Shown piece after piece: positions 1 through 4,277 of a stretch of DNA of 5,666 nt. Origin of the DNA: an uncultured Bacteroidota bacterium (lineage in GTDB: Bacteria > Bacteroidota > Bacteroidia > B-17B0 > Aurantibacillaceae); the NCBI GenBank assembly GCA_903923915.1, contig CAIXZI010000216.1, positions 1-5,666 on the forward strand, given 5' to 3'. Within the stretch, counting starts at the first letter, position 1. Each line of letters starts with the position of its first letter. A model generated the notes under the pieces. The model was not told the origin of the DNA, ran no database searches, and worked only from the letters and a program-made list of their open reading frames with translations. The position numbers were made by a program, and so were the translations under genes.

Positions 1-830
1 AAAGGGCCACTACCAACACGCGTGCAATAGGCTTTAAAAATACCAATTACGTTTCCAACCGAACGGGGAGAGATACCCAAGCCCGTGCAGCAACCTGCTG
101 TCATGGTATTTGAAGAAGTTACAAAAGGGTAGGTACCAAAATCAATATCAAGCATAGAGCCTTGCGCGCCTTCGGCTAAAACTCTTTTTCCAGCTTTTAG
201 TGCTTCGTTAATGTAGTATTCACTATCAATAAGCGTAAGTTGCTTTAACTCATCAATGGCCTGAAACCAAGCCGGTTCAAGCTCTGTCAGGTTATATTCA
301 AAATTATGAAAGGCTAAAAGTTGTTTGTGTTTCTCCACTAAAGCATTGTATTTTTCTTTAAAGTTAGTGGCTAATATATCGCCTACACGTAAACCATTAC
401 GTCCGGTTTTATCCATGTAGGTTGGGCCAATACCTTTAAGGGTAGAGCCAATTTTTTCTTTTCCTTTAGCTGCTTCAGAAGCTGCATCTAACAAGCGATG
501 TGTAGGTAAAATTAAATGCGCACGTTTACTGATGAATAATTGCTTTTTTATGTCAACACCCATTTTTATAAGGGCATCAATTTCTCTTTTTAAAATAACA
601 GGATCGATAACCACACCATTACCAATAACGTTGGTGCAATGTTTATGGAAAATACCGCTTGGTATAGTATTTAGTACGTGTTTAATACCGTTAAACTCTA
701 AAGTGTGCCCTGCATTTGGTCCGCCCTGAAAACGACAAATCATATCATAAGAGGGAGTTAGCACATCTACAACCTTACCTTTACCTTCATCGCCCCATTG
801 TAGGCCTAACAATACATCTGCTTTATTCAT
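1..830 (-). CDS. purA: Adenylosuccinate synthetase, N-terminal part (3' end outside window)
   Basis: This cytosolic enzyme joins IMP and aspartate using GTP to form adenylosuccinate, the first committed step from IMP to AMP. The window holds 276 complete codons from an ATG at 830-828. The family is usually about 420-430 residues, so roughly the last 145-150 are missing, including the late substrate loop and the guanine-recognition motif. Visible signatures are the N-terminal QWGDEGKGK loop (residues 11-19) with the catalytic Asp14, GGPNAGHT (36-43) with the catalytic His42, IGNGVVIDP (69-77), GSTLKGIGP (128-136) with Thr130 for IMP phosphate, Arg144, EGAQGSMLDIDFGTYPFVTSSN (220-241) with Gln224 and Thr239, and KAYCTRVGSGP (266-276). 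Residue roles are transferred from the E. coli enzyme by alignment in my head. GGPN instead of E. coli GGHN is a common variant. The ATG is chosen because the conserved loop starts ten residues later, as in homologues. A purine-rich AAAAGAG lies just upstream. No frameshift or missing key residue is seen. Confidence 0.97.
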   Translation of the reverse strand, partial: MNKADVLLGLQWGDEGKGKVVDVLTPSYDMICRFQGGPNAGHTLEFNGIKHVLNTIPSGIFHKHCTNVIGNGVVIDPVILKREIDALIKMGVDIKKQLFISKRAHLILPTHRLLDAASEAAKGKEKIGSTLKGIGPTYMDKTGRNGLRVGDILATNFKEKYNALVEKHKQLLAFHNFEYNLTELEPAWFQAIDELKQLTLIDSEYYINEALKAGKRVLAEGAQGSMLDIDFGTYPFVTSSNTMTAGCCTGLGISPRSVGNVIGIFKAYCTRVGSGP

Positions 831-973
831 ATCTCTTTTGTTTTATTAAAATGGTATTCATGCATTCGCCTATCGGCTCAGGGCATATTAAAAAATTAAG
901 AGCTAAAATTACGTTAAATACAGGCGTTGAAACCGAAGTTTAATAATTTGTTGATAAAGAATTTTTAAGTAGA
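831..973. other. AT-rich intergenic DNA upstream of purA
   Basis: This stretch should contain the purA promoter, read on the minus strand, but I find no convincing Bacteroidota -33/-7 pair (TTG with TAnnTTTG). The nearest -7-like match is TAATTTTA around 905-912 on the minus strand, without a well-spaced TTG. An open frame of 30 codons on the plus strand (851-943) begins MVFMHSPIGSG and ends TGVETEV. It has a protein-like composition but no ribosome binding site, and it is only the tail of a longer frame running antisense through purA. I do not call it a gene. I see no RNA gene or riboswitch here. Confidence 0.5.
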
Positions 974-1002
974 AATACTTTTTTCTGCCGCAAAAAAGTA
1001 TT
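974..1002. repeat. Left terminal hairpin of the structured element
   Basis: This is a perfect 11-bp inverted repeat: AATACTTTTTT at 974-984 pairs with AAAAAAGTATT at 992-1002 around the 7-base loop CTGCCGC. A competing small hairpin overlaps its left arm, AAGTA (967-971) with TACTT (976-980) around a GAAA loop, so the two cannot form together. The stem is almost all A-T, with no GC-rich stem base and no clean T-tract after it on either strand, so it does not look like an ordinary intrinsic terminator. Confidence 0.7.
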
Positions 1003-1082
1003 CAAAAAGCCACCACGAACGCCAACATTCGCTGCGATACGCACAGACTGCCCTGCTTGGCTTTCAATCGCACAACCCCGCT

Positions 1083-1103
1083 CAAAAGCCCACAGGGCTT
1101 TTG
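1083..1103. repeat. Internal 9-bp hairpin of the structured element
   Basis: CAAAAGCCC (1083-1091) and GGGCTTTTG (1095-1103) are perfect reverse complements around the 3-base loop ACA. This is the most GC-rich perfect stem in the element. On either strand the arm ends in only four T residues followed by G, so it is a poor terminator. It more likely contributes to the folded structure of an RNA or single-stranded DNA form of the element. Confidence 0.65.
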
Positions 1104-1203
1104 CCGTACTCAAGTTCGCACCGTTCATGGACGCCTGTCCCGAATTTATGTGAACAAGCTTCTGTTTACCCATAATCGTTATCTGAAACCAGCGCGCAAG
1201 CCC

Positions 1204-1251
1204 GGCAAAACGCGGAGCAGACTGGATTTGTGTGTGGGAGTTCGTTTTGCC
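1204..1251. repeat. Long-loop inverted repeat near the right end of the structured element
   Basis: GGCAAAACG (1204-1212) and CGTTTTGCC (1243-1251) are perfect 9-base reverse complements enclosing a 30-base GC-rich loop. The right arm ends where the pseudoknot-forming CTTAAC begins (they share position 1251), so this stem could stack directly on the terminal structure at 1251-1288. Function is unknown. Confidence 0.5.
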
Positions 1252-1288
1252 TTAACTTTTTGGTTCTTTTTCGTTAAGGAAAAAGAAC
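1251..1288. repeat. Right terminal hairpin with potential pseudoknot
   Basis: GTTCTTTTTC (1263-1272) pairs perfectly with GAAAAAGAAC (1279-1288), leaving the 6-base loop GTTAAG (1273-1278). That loop is the exact reverse complement of CTTAAC at 1251-1256 just upstream, so the region could form an H-type pseudoknot. Alternatively, the 7-bp stem CCTTAAC/GTTAAGG (1250-1256 with 1273-1279) would loop out the left arm. The hairpin ends about 56 bases before the ATG of the plus-strand gene at 1345 and could lie in its leader. No T-tract follows it. Confidence 0.6.
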
Positions 1289-1344
1289 ATTAAAAATAAT
1301 TCAGTAAAATTTAAACAGACTGAGATTTTTATAATTTTACATAT

Positions 1345-2205
1345 ATGTTTAGATGTTTACTTTTATTATTGCTTCCTGTTTCTATTTACGCCCAAACAAA
1401 GTTTGAGTTTGTTTCAAGGTCAAAGGCATTTAAACACCCCGAGAATATTTGTATTGTTAGTAACGACAAAGTATTAATTGCAGATATTGGTAAAACCTTT
1501 GAATCTACCAAGCGAGATAGTGATGGGGTGGTTTACCAGTGTACGTTGGCAAACATTAATGCAAAAAACAAACTCAATAAAACCTTTAAACTCAATGCTC
1601 CAAAAGGCATGATGGTTAGCGGTAATACACTTTACATTGCTGATGTAGATAGAATTGTAATGGCAAATATTGAAACCGGCCTTAAAACAGATGTAATAGC
1701 CTTTGAAGATACTACCGTTGCCTTAAACGATGTTTTTATGCTGGATGATAATACCCTGTTGGTTTCGGTTACAAATAAACACGAGTTGTATGCGGTTACT
1801 TTATTCTCCAAAGAAATTATAAATCTATCTAACAATAGTGTAGAAGGGGCTAATGGTTTGTGTCGCAACGACAAGAAAATATATGCTTGTGGGTTTTCAT
1901 CTAAAGACAAAAAGAAAGGAAGCATTTATGAGTATGATGTAGAAACCAATAAAGTAAGTACGCTAATAAAAGAATTAGGGCATTTAGATGGCATGAAACT
2001 ATATAACAATAAGCTATTGGTAAGCGATTGGGGTGCAGATTATAACCATGGTAAAATTTGGGAAATAGACTTAGAAACAAAAAAAACAATTATTGTTTTT
2101 GAAGATGAAATGCTTAAAAGTCCTTCTGGGTTTGATGTGTTTGGCGATACCTTTATTGTGCCTTGCTTAGACAGCGGAGATATTTTGGTATTTAAACTGA
2201 AATAG
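1345..2205 (+). CDS. Secreted six-bladed beta-propeller protein (SMP-30/NHL-like), function unknown
   Basis: This 286-residue protein has a short signal peptide: FRC, a poly-Leu core, PVSIYA, then Q. Cleavage after Ala16 would send it to the periplasm or beyond. Cys4 is too early and in the wrong context for a lipobox. The mature part shows six repeats of about 45 residues, each with a Gly/Asn turn, a hydrophobic strand, a D/N-x-L-hhh strand and a closing strand: HPENICIVSNDKVLIADIG (31-49), APKGMMVSGNTLYIAD (85-100), ALNDVFMLDDNTLLVSV (126-142), GANGLCRNDKKIYACG (168-183), HLDGMKLYNNKLLVSDWG (213-230) and SPSGFDVFGDTFIVP (259-273). This fits a complete six-bladed propeller of the SMP-30/gluconolactonase/NHL type. 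I cannot confirm the metal-binding residues of true SMP-30 lactonases, so no reaction is assigned; binding or scaffold roles are equally possible. The start is the first ATG giving a signal peptide; no Shine-Dalgarno is seen. It is a single gene that converges on waaA and overlaps its 3' end. Confidence 0.85.
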   Translation: MFRCLLLLLLPVSIYAQTKFEFVSRSKAFKHPENICIVSNDKVLIADIGKTFESTKRDSDGVVYQCTLANINAKNKLNKTFKLNAPKGMMVSGNTLYIADVDRIVMANIETGLKTDVIAFEDTTVALNDVFMLDDNTLLVSVTNKHELYAVTLFSKEIINLSNNSVEGANGLCRNDKKIYACGFSSKDKKKGSIYEYDVETNKVSTLIKELGHLDGMKLYNNKLLVSDWGADYNHGKIWEIDLETKKTIIVFEDEMLKSPSGFDVFGDTFIVPCLDSGDILVFKLK

Positions 2206-3442
2206 TATTTAACGTTGAAAGTATTCTATTAGTTGCTCCCGCTTTATTTTGCATGTAATTCTTTACATCTGTACTTAATTGCTCTTGGTATTTTCTATCC
2301 GAAATAATCTTATCAAAAAACGCATATAGTTCATCCGAAGAATTAATTTCTTTAGAGATGCCCGATTGTAATGTTTCTGCGGCTTCAACAAACTTGTGGT
2401 GATTAGTGCCAAACGCCACCGGAATAGTATACACTAATGCTTCTGATATGTTATGAATACCATCATTAAAGCCTCCACCAATATAGGCAGCTGTTCCATA
2501 ACGATATAACTGAGAAAGAATACCAATGGTATCAATAAGTAAAATATCCGCAGTTTCTAATTCTGTTGGGTTTGTATAAAGACTGTATTTAGCGTTGCCA
2601 ATTAGGCTTTCAATACGAGATGTAGAAGCTTTATTTACTTCATGCGAAGCAATGATTAGCTTTAAATCTGCGTGTTTTTCTTTTAGTTTTTTATACGTTT
2701 CAATTATAATTTCTTCGTCTTTGGGCCAGGTACTGCCTGCAACCAATATTTTATGATGATTACAAAAACTATCTAAAAGAGGCAAAGCCGTTTTTGTTTG
2801 AGCAATTTCAAAAACCCTGTCAAAGCGCGTATCCCCTGCAATTTCAATATTATTTAATCCCTTATCTTTTAATAATTGAAAAGAGCTTGCATCCTGTAAA
2901 AATATTTTTTTGTACGATTTTAATGCCTTAAAAAATATATCGCCATACCATTTAAAGAAATGCTGCTCGGGTCTGAATACCGCACTTATTAAGTAAATTG
3001 GAATGTTTTGATTATTCAATTCAGCAATATAATTCAACCAAAATTCATACTTAATAAATATAGCTGCTTTGGGCTTTATTAATTTTATAAATTGTTGGGC
3101 ATTGCTTTTAAAATCAAGTGGTAAATAAAAAACAGCATCAGCATACTCATAGTTTTTTCTGATTTCATATCCCGATGGCGAGAAAAAAGTAAGTACAATT
3201 TTTATGTTTGGGTTTGCTTTTTTAAAGCCTTCAATTACGGGTCGGCCTTGCTCAAATTCACCTAAAGAGGCGCAATGCACCCAAATAACAGCTCCGGTAA
3301 TACTTTTTTCTTTTAGGGTAGTTTCTATACGAGAGAAAATATTTTTTCTTCCCGAAACCCATTTACGGCCTTTTTCATTAAACAAAGAAGCTATATGTAC
3401 TGCGCACCAATAAAGAAAAATGACTAAATTATAAAACAACAT
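2192..3442 (-). CDS. waaA: 3-deoxy-D-manno-octulosonic acid (Kdo) transferase
   Basis: WaaA (also called KdtA) transfers Kdo from CMP-Kdo to the lipid A precursor at the cytoplasmic face of the inner membrane, the first step of LPS core assembly. The 416-residue length fits the family (about 410-430). The N-terminus (residues 1-20) is a hydrophobic membrane anchor. The N-terminal GT-B domain carries WVHCASLGEFEQGRPVIE (54-71), where Glu62 matches the proposed catalytic base in the conserved S-[VL]-G-E motif, then TFFSPSGYE (85-93) and IKYEFWLNY (130-138). The linker region has AGDTRFDRV (202-210). The C-terminal domain has VAGSTWPKDEE (234-244), IASHEVN (264-270) and AAYIGGGFNDGIHNISEAL (318-336) with VAFGTNHHKF (342-351), the CMP-Kdo binding region. 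The number of Kdo residues it adds cannot be read from sequence. It starts three bases after the stop of the upstream membrane-protein gene (TAA-GGT-ATG), so the two are probably one operon. The last 14 bases overlap the convergent propeller gene, leaving no room for a dedicated terminator. Confidence 0.96.
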   Translation of the reverse strand: MLFYNLVIFLYWCAVHIASLFNEKGRKWVSGRKNIFSRIETTLKEKSITGAVIWVHCASLGEFEQGRPVIEGFKKANPNIKIVLTFFSPSGYEIRKNYEYADAVFYLPLDFKSNAQQFIKLIKPKAAIFIKYEFWLNYIAELNNQNIPIYLISAVFRPEQHFFKWYGDIFFKALKSYKKIFLQDASSFQLLKDKGLNNIEIAGDTRFDRVFEIAQTKTALPLLDSFCNHHKILVAGSTWPKDEEIIIETYKKLKEKHADLKLIIASHEVNKASTSRIESLIGNAKYSLYTNPTELETADILLIDTIGILSQLYRYGTAAYIGGGFNDGIHNISEALVYTIPVAFGTNHHKFVEAAETLQSGISKEINSSDELYAFFDKIISDRKYQEQLSTDVKNYMQNKAGATNRILSTLNTISV

Positions 3443-3445
3443 ACC

Positions 3446-4207
3446 TTAGTTGTAATAAAATTCTTTAGGTGCTTTTTTGTAAAGCGGTAACATCCATCCA
3501 ATACGAAAACCAATTAAAATATCTAATCGTTTTTTGCTGTCAGAAGTCATGGTGTCATACTGATAACCACGTAAACCACTCGTGTATCCTTCCTGAAATT
3601 CAAAACCTGCGTAACAATTTGCCAAGCGGTTTTTAGCTAAAAACATATAGCCAATAAACTGCATAGCAGCCGGGCCACCCGTTAATCTATCGTATCCTTT
3701 TTTTAAATCGCCATACACCTGTGGCAAACTTTTACCCACATCGTAAATACTAATTTTATGTTGCATATACCCTAAACCAATATAAGCCAATAAGCCACTG
3801 TTTTTGTTTTTGCCCAGCTGGTTAAATACGTGTCCTACAATGGCATAAGAGGTAAAGCCACGTTCGTTAAGCCTAAGTTGCCCCGGATTTCCGCTTCCGT
3901 TGGTAATAGTGCCGGCACTGGTGTACATATAATCTAAAGGGTTTTCTCTAACATTTCCACCAAAAATATAATTGCCTTCAACACCAAAAATTAAATTTTT
4001 ACTTGTTTTATAGAAAACAGGCATACCTGCGCTAAAGTTTGGTCCAAAACGATTTGATAAATCGCCATAAGGCAATTGACCTGAAATATGAACACCAACA
4101 ACCATAATATGGTGGCAGCTGTCTTTATATTCAGAACGATGAAACCTTTGTGCAAAGGCAGAAAAGCCAACACAAACTATAAATAATGCGAAGAAATATT
4201 TTTTCAT
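3446..4207 (-). CDS. Secreted protein, probable outer-membrane beta-barrel, cotranscribed with waaA
   Basis: I do not recognise a named family for this 253-residue protein. It starts with a clear signal peptide: MKKYFF, a hydrophobic core, then SAFA-Q, with cleavage likely after Ala19. The mature part alternates short amphipathic, aromatic-rich stretches typical of small outer-membrane barrels: NFSAGMPVFYKTSKNLIFGVEGNYIFG (57-83), FTSYAIVGHVFNQ (118-130), GLLAYIGLGYMQHKISIY (138-155), AAMQFIGYMFLAKNRLANCYAGFEFQEG (180-207) and RLDILIGFRIGWMLPLYKK (227-245). These are separated by polar loops rich in Gly, Asn and Lys. It lacks an OmpA-like C-terminal domain and ends in a Lys/Tyr-rich tail (KAPKEFYYN). 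The stop codon lies three bases before the waaA ATG, which implies translation from one mRNA and suggests, without proving, a link to LPS or outer-membrane assembly. The ATG at 4207 is the only start that retains the signal peptide. Confidence 0.82.
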   Translation of the reverse strand: MKKYFFALFIVCVGFSAFAQRFHRSEYKDSCHHIMVVGVHISGQLPYGDLSNRFGPNFSAGMPVFYKTSKNLIFGVEGNYIFGGNVRENPLDYMYTSAGTITNGSGNPGQLRLNERGFTSYAIVGHVFNQLGKNKNSGLLAYIGLGYMQHKISIYDVGKSLPQVYGDLKKGYDRLTGGPAAMQFIGYMFLAKNRLANCYAGFEFQEGYTSGLRGYQYDTMTSDSKKRLDILIGFRIGWMLPLYKKAPKEFYYN

Positions 4208-4277
4208 TTTGGGTATGCGAATATACGCTAAAAAATAATTTTACGTAGTACCAATTAACTGTTTAATTTTATGCGGT
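4208..4277. promoter_or_regulatory. Divergent promoter region between the membrane-protein/waaA operon and the dehydratase gene
   Basis: Both flanking genes start here and point outward, so this 70-bp AT-rich gap should hold at least one promoter for each. On the minus strand TATATTCG (4225-4218) resembles the Bacteroidota -7 box TAnnTTTG with one mismatch. The nearest TTG (4254-4252) is 26 bases upstream of it, longer than the usual spacing of about 19-21. On the plus strand TAATTTTA (4264-4271) is a weak -7-like match that lies too close to the ATG at 4278 unless the leader is almost absent. The location is well supported; the exact boxes are not. Confidence 0.4.

Larger units (their letters stand above)
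974..1288. repeat. GC-rich structured intergenic element with terminal hairpins (putative interspersed repeat)
   Basis: This block stands out by composition: by hand count 128 of 240 bases in 1011-1250 are G or C (about 53%), while a sample line of the next gene (1441-1500) is about 27%. Both edges are perfect hairpins with A/T-rich arms (11-bp stem at 974-1002, 10-bp stem at 1263-1288). Just inside them sits an inverted pair, CAAAAAG (1003-1009) and CTTTTTG (1256-1262), so the element has a symmetric hairpin-heptamer...heptamer-hairpin plan. The interior has another 9-bp hairpin and a 9-bp inverted repeat. Two overlapping frames cross it, 940-1173 on the minus strand and 1057-1293 on the plus strand. 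Neither has a recognisable domain, and both run across the hairpins, so I treat them as spurious. From memory, similar minus-strand peptides ending near VGVRGGFL-TFLRQKKVF are annotated as small hypothetical proteins in other Bacteroidota, which would fit a dispersed repeat. That is recollection, not a search result. No transposase and no clear target-site duplication are visible. It could alternatively be a non-coding RNA locus. Confidence 0.6.

Noticed and set aside
532..943. Two plus-strand open frames (532-729 and 716-943) antisense to purA
   Set aside because: Most of their length is the complement of the clearly conserved purA coding sequence, and their translations show no domain. They are shadows.
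831..960. Purine riboswitch or other leader element for purA
   Set aside because: I could not find the conserved three-way junction core of purine riboswitches or any other known aptamer pattern on the minus strand.
974..1002. Left hairpin as a bidirectional intrinsic terminator
   Set aside because: The stem is nearly all A-T and no GC-rich base with a following T-tract is present on either strand. It also lies upstream of purA, not downstream of a gene end.
974..1288. Element as an insertion sequence or CRISPR array
   Set aside because: It is too short to encode a transposase, its ends are separate hairpins rather than matching terminal inverted repeats, no target duplication is evident, and there is no repeat-spacer periodicity.
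1330..1344. TAATTTTA just upstream of ATG 1345 as a -7 promoter box
   Set aside because: It would place transcription start at or after the start codon, and no TTG is present at the correct distance. A/T-rich chance match.
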